Position numbers and translations under genes: made by a program. Below, one piece after another: positions 57,027 to 64,000 of a stretch of DNA of 64,000 bases (position 1 is the first letter of the stretch; each line of letters opens with the position of its first letter). The notes beneath the pieces are model-generated. The model saw only the letters and a list, made by a program, of their open reading frames with translations. It was not told the DNA's origin and did no database searches. Source of the stretch: Mycobacterium montefiorense (lineage in GTDB: Bacteria > Actinomycetota > Actinomycetes > Mycobacteriales > Mycobacteriaceae); contig NZ_BFCH01000002.1 of NCBI RefSeq assembly GCF_003112775.1, positions 383,195-447,194 of the forward strand, written 5' to 3'.

Positions 57027-58694
57027 ATGAGCGATTCTTCGGCGGCAGGCTTCGCCGCTGACGCGATTGTCGTCGGAGCGGGACTGGCTGGTTTGGTGGC
57101 CGCCTGCGAGTTGGTGGACCGCGGCTTGCGGGTGCTGATCCTCGATCAGGAGAACAGCGCCAATCTGGGTGGACAGGCGTTCTGGTCTTTTGGCGGTCTG
57201 TTCTTTGTTGACAGTCCCGAGCAGCGTCGGCTGGGCATACGCGACAGCCATGAGCTTGCGTTGCAGGACTGGCTGGGCACAGCGGCTTTCGATCGGGAAG
57301 AAGACTACTGGCCACGGCAGTGGGCGCACGCGTACGTGGATTTCGCGGCGGGCGAGAAGCGCGGCTGGCTGCGCGACCGGGGTCTGAAGATCTTTCCATT
57401 GGTCGGCTGGGCCGAGCGTGGCGGTTACAACGCGCAGGGGCACGGCAACTCGGTGCCGCGGTTCCACATCACCTGGGGCACCGGGCCCGCCCTGGTCGAC
57501 ATTTTCGCGCGTCAGCTGCGCGATCGCTCGACCGTCCGCTTCGCCCACCGGCACCAAGTCGATGAGTTGATCGTCGAGGGTGGCGCGGTGACCGGCGTTC
57601 GGGGCACCGTGCTGCAGCCATCGACCGAACCGCGCGGCGTGTCCTCTTCGCGAAAGGCATTGGGGGAATTCGAATTTCGTGCGTCCGCAGTGCTCGTGAC
57701 CAGCGGCGGTATCGGTGGCAACCACGATCTGGTGCGCGCGAACTGGCCAAAGCGAATGGGCCGTGTGCCCGAGCAGATGCTGAGCGGGGTGCCGGCCCAC
57801 GTGGACGGCAGGATGATCGGCATCTCCCAGCAGGCCGGGGCCCGCGTGATCAACCCCGACCGGATGTGGCACTACACCGAGGGCATCACCAACTACGACC
57901 CGATCTGGCCGCTGCACGGCATCCGGATCATCCCCGGCCCGTCATCGCTATGGCTGGATGCGGACGGCAATCGGTTGCCGGTTCCGCTGTATCCCGGCTT
58001 CGACACGCTGGGCACATGTGAGTACATCACTAAATCCGGGTACGACTACACCTGGTTTATCTTGAACGCCAAGATCATTGAGAAGGAATTTGCGCTTTCG
58101 GGGCAAGAGCAGAACCCCGATCTGACCGGCCAGAGCGTGCGCGCGCTGCTACGTAACCGAGCCCGCTCCGGCCCGCCCGGCCCGGTTCAAGCCTTCATCG
58201 ATCGGGGTGTGGACTTCGTCAGCGCAGATTCGTTGCGCGAGTTGGTAACCGGCATGAATAAGCTGCCGAATGTGGTCCCACTGGACTATGCGACGGTGGA
58301 GGCCGAGGTCACCGCCCGCGATCGCGAGGTGGCCAACAAGTTCAGCAAAGACGGTCAGATCACCGCGATCCGCGCCGCCCGCGGATATTTGGGCGACCGG
58401 CTGGGCCGGGTGGTGGCGCCGCACCGGTTGACCGATCCGAAAGCCGGGCCGTTGATCGCGGTCAAACTGCATATCGTGACACGAAAGACGCTGGGCGGCA
58501 TCGAGACTGATCTTGCTGGGCGAGTTCTCACCGATGACGGCACGCCGCTGACGGGCCTGTATGCGGCCGGTGAGGTGGCCGGGTTCGGCGGTGGCGGTGT
58601 GCACGGTTACCGGGCCCTGGAGGGCACGTTCCTGGGCGGCTGCATTTTCAGCGGCCGGGCAGCGGGCCGCGGCACCGCCGACGACATCACCTAG
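57027..58694 (+). CDS. FAD-binding dehydrogenase (Rv0785-like, KstD/fumarate-reductase fold)
   Basis: 555 residues. FAD_binding_2: IVVGAGLAGLVAACELVDRGLRVLILDQENSANLGGQAFWSFGGLFFVDS, ALVTSGGIGGNHDLVRANWP-type flavin strand, and C-terminal GLYAAGEVAGFGGGGVHGYRALEGTFLGGCIFSGR. This is the flavoprotein succinate dehydrogenase/3-ketosteroid dehydrogenase superfamily. Catalyses an alpha,beta-dehydrogenation or reduction; substrate unknown. 49 bases after the DUF2334 gene. Confidence 0.9.
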   Translation: MSDSSAAGFAADAIVVGAGLAGLVAACELVDRGLRVLILDQENSANLGGQAFWSFGGLFFVDSPEQRRLGIRDSHELALQDWLGTAAFDREEDYWPRQWAHAYVDFAAGEKRGWLRDRGLKIFPLVGWAERGGYNAQGHGNSVPRFHITWGTGPALVDIFARQLRDRSTVRFAHRHQVDELIVEGGAVTGVRGTVLQPSTEPRGVSSSRKALGEFEFRASAVLVTSGGIGGNHDLVRANWPKRMGRVPEQMLSGVPAHVDGRMIGISQQAGARVINPDRMWHYTEGITNYDPIWPLHGIRIIPGPSSLWLDADGNRLPVPLYPGFDTLGTCEYITKSGYDYTWFILNAKIIEKEFALSGQEQNPDLTGQSVRALLRNRARSGPPGPVQAFIDRGVDFVSADSLRELVTGMNKLPNVVPLDYATVEAEVTARDREVANKFSKDGQITAIRAARGYLGDRLGRVVAPHRLTDPKAGPLIAVKLHIVTRKTLGGIETDLAGRVLTDDGTPLTGLYAAGEVAGFGGGGVHGYRALEGTFLGGCIFSGRAAGRGTADDIT

Positions 58695-58713
58695 CCCTGG
58701 TGCGCTGAGCGAG

Positions 58714-59352
58714 CTAGAAGGTGACGCCGCTTTCTTCGGGCAACGGCTGGAAGTCGGTGTCGGTCATCTCGGTGAAGCGGCCGTAGTAGATACCCCTGGC
58801 CTCGGGAGTGAGGATGCCTTGGTGAATGGGAACCGCGCGTGTCGGAGCCACCGCGCGCAGGTAGTCGATGGCCTCGGAGATCTTCATCCAGGGGGCCGCC
58901 GCCGGCGCGGCCAGTACATCCACCGGTTCGTCGGGCACGAACAATGCATCGCCGGGGTGCATCAACCGGGCGCGGTGGTCGCCGTCGCCTACCAGATACG
59001 AAAGGTTCTCTATCACAGGGATTTCCGGGTGGATCACGGCGTGCTGCCCGCCGAGCGCCCGAATCGTCAGTTCACCGATCGTCAGCTCGTCGCCGGCCTG
59101 AACCGCCCGGAAGGGCGCGTCCAGTTGTGCCGCGGTTTGCGAATCGGTGTAGAGCGCGGCCCCGGGGTTGGCCGCAATAAGCGCCGGCAACCGCGCCGGG
59201 TCGACATGATCCGGGTGCTGGTGTGTGATCAGGATGGCGTCCAGCCCGGTGATTCCCTCGAAACCATGCGCGAAGGTTCCGGGATCAAAGAGCACGCTAG
59301 TGTGGTCGAACTCGGCAAGTAGGCAGGAATGGCCGAAATGCGTCAATTGCAT
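58714..59352 (-). CDS. Metallo-beta-lactamase-fold hydrolase (Rv0786c-like)
   Basis: 212 residues from ATG 59352. Metal motif ILITHQHPDHVDPARLP (HxHxDH), N-terminal LTHFGHSCLLAEFDHTSVLFDPGTF (UlaG/YycJ-like), LMHPGDALFVPDEPVDVLAAPAAAPW (Asp) and AVPIHQGIL (His). Predicted cytoplasmic metal-dependent hydrolase of the L-ascorbate-6-phosphate lactonase-like subgroup. The upstream extension was dropped because it is compositionally biased and lies inside the next gene. Confidence 0.88.
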   Translation of the reverse strand: MQLTHFGHSCLLAEFDHTSVLFDPGTFAHGFEGITGLDAILITHQHPDHVDPARLPALIAANPGAALYTDSQTAAQLDAPFRAVQAGDELTIGELTIRALGGQHAVIHPEIPVIENLSYLVGDGDHRARLMHPGDALFVPDEPVDVLAAPAAAPWMKISEAIDYLRAVAPTRAVPIHQGILTPEARGIYYGRFTEMTDTDFQPLPEESGVTF

Positions 59353-59384
59353 GTCTACGATTGTGCCCTGACGGGGGTGGTCGT

Positions 59385-60062
59385 GTGCGGGTAGTTTTCG
59401 CGACGATACTGGTCGCCGGCGGCTTGGTGGCCGCCCTGGTTTTCGTTGTCCCGGCACCGGCCGAACCGGAGAGCTGCCCACCGGTCTGCGACCAGATCCC
59501 GGCCACCGCCTGGATACAGCAGCGCGCCGTGCCACTGAACTCGACCTACAACTGGCCCCCGCTGGCGGGCCTGGCGGTGCAGGTGACCGGCGTCGGGGCA
59601 GGCCCGCGTTTCCGGTTCGAGGAGCTGTGTGGCACGCAGCCACTTGCGCAGGACCCACGCGCGTCGGCGGTCGCGGCCCGCGCGACGGTGGTCCACCCGG
59701 ACGGCCAATGGCAGCTGCAGGCCCAGATCGTGCACTGGCGCGGCGACACGGCCCGTGGCGGCTCGATCGCGTCCTCGGTGTTCGGCAATGCGGTCGCGGT
59801 GCTGCGTGGCTGCCAGCAGGGGGCGCCATTGCAGTCGCCGTCGATCACCACCGACGAGCCGAACCGGATGGCCGCCGTGATCAGCGGGCCGGTGATCATG
59901 CATACCTACCTGGTCGCACACGTTTCAAGCAGCACTATCAGTGAACTGACGCTGTGGTCTGCCGCGCCGCCGCAGGTGCCCTGGCCGTCGATGGCAGACG
60001 CTCAGGTGCTGGACTCGCTGACGGCGCCGCTGTGCGAGGCCTATATCGCCTCGTGCCCGTGA
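59385..60062 (+). CDS. Exported or anchored protein (Rv0787-like, partial length)
   Basis: 225 residues from GTG 59385. Hydrophobic N-terminus RVVFATILVAGGLVAALVFVVPAPAEP is a signal or anchor, followed by paired cysteines (CPPVCDQIP), VPLNSTYNWPPLAGLAVQVTGV and a C-terminus ending CEAYIASCP. It resembles extracytoplasmic mycobacterial sensor-like proteins. It is shorter than the annotated Rv0787 (about 319), probably because the start differs. Function unknown. Confidence 0.7.
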   Translation: MRVVFATILVAGGLVAALVFVVPAPAEPESCPPVCDQIPATAWIQQRAVPLNSTYNWPPLAGLAVQVTGVGAGPRFRFEELCGTQPLAQDPRASAVAARATVVHPDGQWQLQAQIVHWRGDTARGGSIASSVFGNAVAVLRGCQQGAPLQSPSITTDEPNRMAAVISGPVIMHTYLVAHVSSSTISELTLWSAAPPQVPWPSMADAQVLDSLTAPLCEAYIASCP

Positions 60063-60127
60063 GCCGCACCCGGTAGCTGCCGCCGGTAGAGTTGGCGCCG
60101 ACAAAGATCCGAGGAGGAGGAACGCCG

Positions 60128-60367
60128 GTGGCGCGGGTGATCGTTCATGTGATGCCCAAAGCGGAGATTCTCGACCCGCAGGGCCAGGCGATTGTCGGCG
60201 CGCTGGGCCGACTCGGACATCCCGGGATCTCAGATGTCCGTCAGGGCAAGAGGTTTGAGCTCGAAGTCGACGACACCGTCGATGACACCGCGCTCGCCGA
60301 GATAGCGGAGTCGCTGTTGGCCAATACCGTCATCGAGGACTGGACGATCAGCCGGGAAGTGTTGTGA
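60128..60367 (+). CDS. purS: FGAM synthase subunit PurS
   Basis: 79 residues from GTG 60128, with GAGGAGGAGG seven bases upstream. [48 protein letters not shown] is the PurS consensus. It bridges PurQ and PurL in formylglycinamidine synthesis. Four-base overlap with purQ. Same length as Rv0787A. Confidence 0.96.
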   Translation: MARVIVHVMPKAEILDPQGQAIVGALGRLGHPGISDVRQGKRFELEVDDTVDDTALAEIAESLLANTVIEDWTISREVL

Positions 60368-61038
60368 CAGCGCGGATCGGGGTCATCACCTTTCCCGGGA
60401 CGCTGGACGACGTGGATGCCGCGCGTGCGGTGCGCCGTGTCGGCGCGGAGGCGGTCAGCCTGTGGCACGCTGATGCCGACCTCAAGGCGGTGGATGCGGT
60501 AGTGGTGCCGGGTGGGTTTTCCTACGGCGACTATCTGCGGGCCGGTGCGATTGCCCGATTCGCCCCGGTGATGTCCGAAGTGGTGTACGCGGCGAGCCGC
60601 GGTATGCCGGTATTGGGAATTTGCAACGGTTTTCAGGTGCTTTGTGAGACCAGGCTGCTGCCCGGGGTACTGGCCCGCAACGCGGGTTTGCACTTCATCT
60701 GCCGCGACGTGTGGCTTCGGGTGGCATCGAATTCGACGGCGTGGACGTCGCGCTTCGAGCCCGACGCGGACCTGCTGGTTCCGCTGAAATCGGGCGAGGG
60801 TCGCTATGTGGCACCGGAGAACGTGCTCAACGAACTCGAGGGCGAGGGCCGCGTGGTGTTTCGGTATCACGACGACATCAACGGCTCGATGCGCGGCATC
60901 GCCGGCATCAGCTCGGCCAATGGTCGCGTCGTCGGGTTGATGCCGCACCCCGAGCATGCCATCGAAGCGTTGACCGGCCCCTCCGACGACGGTCTGGGTT
61001 TGTTCTACTCAGCGCTGGATGCCGTTCTCGCCGCCTGA
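60364..61038 (+). CDS. purQ: FGAM synthase glutaminase subunit PurQ
   Basis: 224 residues from GTG. Class-I glutamine amidotransferase: [39 protein letters not shown], nucleophile Cys in [14 protein letters not shown], and His/Glu in [10 protein letters not shown]. Supplies ammonia to PurL (not in window). The last 30 bases overlap the convergent WS/DGAT gene. Confidence 0.97.
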   Translation: MTARIGVITFPGTLDDVDAARAVRRVGAEAVSLWHADADLKAVDAVVVPGGFSYGDYLRAGAIARFAPVMSEVVYAASRGMPVLGICNGFQVLCETRLLPGVLARNAGLHFICRDVWLRVASNSTAWTSRFEPDADLLVPLKSGEGRYVAPENVLNELEGEGRVVFRYHDDINGSMRGIAGISSANGRVVGLMPHPEHAIEALTGPSDDGLGLFYSALDAVLAA

Positions 61039-62370
61039 CGTACTCTGCGCGGGAATTCCTGCGGCACTGCGTAATTCAGCGAAGGCCTTGGTCATGGCAT
61101 CGGTTGCTTCATGCGGGTCTTTGAACGTCTGGTCGTCGGTGAGTACCGCGATGCCGAGTCCGTCGACGTAGCTCCACACCGTGATGTTGACGGGCGCGCC
61201 CGGTGAGAGCACCCCGGTGGAGTAGATCTCGGTTACCGTGGCGCCGCCGAAATGCCCTCGCTCGCGCGGTCCGATCACGCTGGAGACCGCCACGTTCATC
61301 AGCTTGTTCGGCACGTCATGACGGCCCAGCCAGCCGAAGGCGGCCGGAGCGAACGCTGTGGGCAGATAGGCCATCAGCCGCCCGTAGAGTTCCGGGCCCA
61401 TGATTTCGTGGTCCTCTTTGGCGATCCGGGTCGCCAACGAGACCAGCCGCGCCCGCTCGGCGGGATCGGCGATGTGTACCGGCAGCGAGATCATCAGACC
61501 GCTGATCTCGTTGCCGGTAACGCGGCCCGACTTGTCGGTCGCAGTGGGCACCGAAGCAATGATCGGGCGCTGCGCTTGGCCGTCATAGTCCAACAGCAGC
61601 GTGCGCAGCCCGCCGGTGGCTATTGCCAGCACCATGTCGTTGACGGTGACGCCCAACGCCTTGGCGGTCGCCTTGACCTCGGCCAGCGGCACCGTGGTGC
61701 TGGCGAATCGCCGCTGCGGGGACACCACGTGGTTGAGGAAGGTCGACGGTGCGTCGAAGGCGTCGGCTAGATCCGGGTGATCCCCGCGCTGCTTGGACCG
61801 GCGCCGCACCCGGCTCATCCCCACCGCGGCGTCCATGAGCAGCCGGGGCAGCTCGGCGATCTGCCGGGCATGGTCGCGCTCGTCCTGCGCCATGCCCTCG
61901 AGATCCATTGCGCGCGCCAGCAGGTTGACCGAGGCGACGCCGTCGGCCAACGCGTGGTGCACCTTGCCGATCAACGCATACCGGCCGCCGGTCAAGCCTT
62001 CGGCGAAGTGGAATTCCCACAGCGGGCGGCTGCGGTCCAGCGGCGTGGAGGCAACGCGCCCGATGACCTCGTCCAGTTCGGACCGGCCACCCGGGGCGGG
62101 CACCTGCACTCGGCGCAAGTGGTAGTCCAGATCGACGTCGCAGTCCTCTTGCCACATCGGGTGGTGCAGCTGCCACGGGATGTCGACGAGCTGGTAGCGC
62201 AACGGTTCCAGCAGATGCAGCCGACGGCGCACATGGTGTCGGAAGGCCTCGAAGTCGAACTCACCGTCAAAATCGGACGGGTCGAGAATCGCTACTTTCA
62301 GCGTGTGGGTATGCAGGTTGGGCGTCTCGCTGTACAGCAGCATGGCGTCCATGCCGTTGAGTCTTTTCAC
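61009..62370 (-). CDS. Wax ester synthase/diacylglycerol acyltransferase (WS/DGAT)
   Basis: 453 residues with intact catalytic motif HHALADG (in [19 protein letters not shown]). Other landmarks: [83 protein letters not shown] and the end [23 protein letters not shown]. Uses acyl-CoA to make triacylglycerol or wax ester storage lipid at the membrane. The active contrast to the degenerate homologue at 34111. An acyltransferase gene lies immediately upstream. Confidence 0.92.
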   Translation of the reverse strand: MKRLNGMDAMLLYSETPNLHTHTLKVAILDPSDFDGEFDFEAFRHHVRRRLHLLEPLRYQLVDIPWQLHHPMWQEDCDVDLDYHLRRVQVPAPGGRSELDEVIGRVASTPLDRSRPLWEFHFAEGLTGGRYALIGKVHHALADGVASVNLLARAMDLEGMAQDERDHARQIAELPRLLMDAAVGMSRVRRRSKQRGDHPDLADAFDAPSTFLNHVVSPQRRFASTTVPLAEVKATAKALGVTVNDMVLAIATGGLRTLLLDYDGQAQRPIIASVPTATDKSGRVTGNEISGLMISLPVHIADPAERARLVSLATRIAKEDHEIMGPELYGRLMAYLPTAFAPAAFGWLGRHDVPNKLMNVAVSSVIGPRERGHFGGATVTEIYSTGVLSPGAPVNITVWSYVDGLGIAVLTDDQTFKDPHEATDAMTKAFAELRSAAGIPAQSTSGGENGIQR

Positions 62371-62408
62371 ACGTCACCTCGCCGTAGTGATTCCGCGTTT
62401 GCTACGGG

Positions 62409-63215
62409 TCAGCCCAGAATGGGGAACCGGCGTTGGCCGGCCAGCCGCTTGAGCGCGGTTTCCATCAGCGAACGCACGTGTGCGTCCACTTCGTCGATGT
62501 CGGGATCCTTGCCGAACTGGGCGACGACGTCGACCGGCTCGAGCACCTCGGTGACAATCTTGGACGGCAACGGCAGGTTCGGCGGGAAGATGACGCTGAG
62601 CCCGAACGGAAAGCCGAAGCTCACCGGCAGAATGTCCATGCGGGCTTTGGTGATTCCCAGTTTGCGGGCCAGCCAGTTGCCGCGGGTGAGGAACAGCTGG
62701 GTCTCCTGCCCGCCGATCGAAACAGTGGGCACGATCGGTACTCCGGCCTCGATGGCAGTCCGCACGTAGCCGGTGCGTCCGTTGAAGTCGATGTTGTTCG
62801 CGTTCAGCGTGGGCCGGTAAGAGTCGTAGTCACCGCCCGGGAACACCAGCACCACCGCTCCCGAATGCAGTGCGGTGGCGGCATTTTCGCGACTAGCTTC
62901 GATAACCCCCACCCGACGCAGCCAGCCGTCCAGTGGCCCCATGAATACCCCGTAGTGAGCCAGGGTGTACACCGGCCGGTCGTACCCGAATTTGTCGTAG
63001 AATGCCGACGAGAAGATCAGTACGTCGGGCGTGAAGATGCCGCCGGAGTGGTTGGACACCACCAGCGCGCCGCCCGCCGAAGGGACGTTCTCCAGGTTTC
63101 GTACTTGCGCCCGATGCCAGCGGTTGACCACCGGGCCGACCGTGTTCTTGACCTGTTCGGTAAACGCCGGATCCCATTTGGCGGTTTCGTGATTGTCTGC
63201 CTGCGCGTTGCCCAT
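62409..63215 (-). CDS. PlsC-like lysophospholipid acyltransferase
   Basis: 268 residues. Block I is VVSNHSGGIFTPDVL (NHx4-5D form), and block III reads VLVFPGGDYDSYRP, with APIVPT-like VPIVPTVSIGG as block IV. This fits the LPLAT family that acylates lysophospholipids or diacylglycerol precursors. Transcribed 38 bases ahead of the WS/DGAT gene, so the two probably form a storage-lipid unit. No membrane helix is obvious. Confidence 0.88.
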   Translation of the reverse strand: MGNAQADNHETAKWDPAFTEQVKNTVGPVVNRWHRAQVRNLENVPSAGGALVVSNHSGGIFTPDVLIFSSAFYDKFGYDRPVYTLAHYGVFMGPLDGWLRRVGVIEASRENAATALHSGAVVLVFPGGDYDSYRPTLNANNIDFNGRTGYVRTAIEAGVPIVPTVSIGGQETQLFLTRGNWLARKLGITKARMDILPVSFGFPFGLSVIFPPNLPLPSKIVTEVLEPVDVVAQFGKDPDIDEVDAHVRSLMETALKRLAGQRRFPILG

Positions 63216-63360
63216 CGCGATTCCCCCGCGGTTATGTTCCTGCCTATCGTTGCCAGCGCGAGGCCGATCCCCTAGGGCACACCGCGTGTGGCATAGGGTA
63301 CTCTCTGTTTAGGAGAATGTCATATCCGTTTGCTATGGGTAGCCGTGCATCGGGGGGGAA

Positions 63361-64000
63361 ATGACCGAAGATGTTCTGGTTACCGGTGGTTTCGGGTTGG
63401 TCGGCTCGCAGACCGTGCGTCAGTTGGTCGCCGACGGCCATCGGGTGGTCGCGTCCGACCTCGGCACGTCTGCCCAGCGCAAGGCCGCCAGGTCGTTGCC
63501 CGCGGGAGCCGCGCCGTACTGGGCGGACCTGACCGACCCCGCCGAGGTCGACCGCCTCGTTGCCAAGACGGCCCCGGCGACGATCATTCATCTGGCCGCG
63601 ATGATCCCGCCCGGGATCTATCGCCACCCGAAGCTGGCCAGGCGAGTCAACGTCGACGCGACCGCGGCGCTGTTGCGGGCCGCGAAGGCCTGCCCGCGCC
63701 CGGTGCGCTTCATCCAGGCCTCGAGCAATGCGGTGCACGGCTCCCGCAATCCGCGCCGGCACCGCGAGTGGTTGCGCGCGGATACCCCGGTTCGGCCAGC
63801 GGACCTCTACGGCGCCCACAAGGTCGAAGCGGAACAGCTGGTCCGGGCCTCGGGTCTGGACTGGGTGATCTTGCGTCTCGCCGGTGTGATGAGCGTCGAT
63901 CTTGGTGCGATGCCGCTAAGTATGGATGCACCCTTTTTGGAGAGCGCGTTGCCGACCGACGGACGAATTCACACCGTCGATGTGCGCGATGTCGCGGTCG
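63361..64000 (+). CDS. NAD(P)-dependent epimerase-like extended SDR (3' end outside window)
   Basis: ATG 63361 follows a G-rich ribosome site. The 213 visible codons show VLVTGGFGLVGSQTVRQLVADGHRVVASDL (TGGxGxxG), DLTDPAEVDRLV, IIHLAAMIPPGIYR, catalytic Ser in FIQASSNAVHGS and the YxxxK pair in YGAHKVEAEQLV. The frame runs through the window end. Atypical or extended SDR, nucleotide-sugar epimerase or 3-beta-HSD-like. Divergent from the PlsC-like gene. Confidence 0.88.
   Translation, partial: MTEDVLVTGGFGLVGSQTVRQLVADGHRVVASDLGTSAQRKAARSLPAGAAPYWADLTDPAEVDRLVAKTAPATIIHLAAMIPPGIYRHPKLARRVNVDATAALLRAAKACPRPVRFIQASSNAVHGSRNPRRHREWLRADTPVRPADLYGAHKVEAEQLVRASGLDWVILRLAGVMSVDLGAMPLSMDAPFLESALPTDGRIHTVDVRDVAV

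Overview
The window is high-GC actinobacterial DNA. Gene content and order identify a Mycobacterium that is not M. tuberculosis but shares its phoP-to-purQ block: tRNA-Thr, Rv0756c-like gene, phoP, phoR, the Rv0759c-Rv0767c cytochrome P450 (cyp51/cyp123) operon, aldA-Rv0771, purD, ggtA, purB, cyp126, purC, ptrB, emrB, Rv0784-Rv0787, purS and purQ. Rv numbers are cited from memory of the family and synteny, not from a search.

Layout. 1-15 kb is an accessory and surface-protein stretch: the end of an alkyl sulfatase, a decayed flavin amine oxidase, a hydrolase, a secreted serine protease, an LpqH-like lipoprotein, a Pro/Thr-rich exported protein, an iron-box-controlled diflavin reductase, a UbiB-like kinase overlapping a P450, a HATPase/receiver pair and DUF732-type exported proteins. 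15-31 kb runs from the tRNA through PhoPR to the P450/dehydrogenase operon on the minus strand, with its divergent aldA-SDR-HIBADH-CMD operon. 31-34 kb holds an aldo/keto reductase and MarR pair, then purD. 34.1-40.1 kb is an insertion that separates purD from ggtA, which are adjacent in M. tuberculosis. 40-63 kb returns to conserved synteny, with local additions: a TehA/Mae1-type transporter, a DoxX/TetR pair and a second DHA2 exporter. The window ends in a truncated epimerase-like gene.

The most interesting part is the roughly 6-kb island. It is bracketed by two diverged copies (about 45 bp, 41 identical) of the purD/ggtA convergent 3' junction, and much of it is visibly more AT-rich than its surroundings. 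It carries three transcription units: a wax-ester-synthase/DGAT-like protein whose catalytic HHxxxDG motif has become HPALLAR, an IclR-type regulator, and a two-gene unit. The first gene of that unit encodes an unrecognised 394-residue protein. The second encodes an aerolysin/ETX-MTX2-like, Ser/Thr-rich beta protein broken by one base in a C6 tract. Both start with a shared PEPVP block. Upstream of each unit, in the same relative orientation, lies a matching composite palindrome (GTCCGCTCAGCGGAC-like, then an ATTGC...GCAAT hairpin). This suggests a self-contained regulon controlled by the island's own IclR protein.

Five de novo purine synthesis genes (purD, purB, purC, purS, purQ) are dispersed through the right half. 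The left operon combines sterol 14-alpha-demethylase, its ferredoxin, other P450s, SDRs and an alcohol dehydrogenase, and has a KstR-like box in front of adhB. Other regulatory sites seen are an IdeR iron box and several TetR/MarR-type inverted repeats in divergent promoters.
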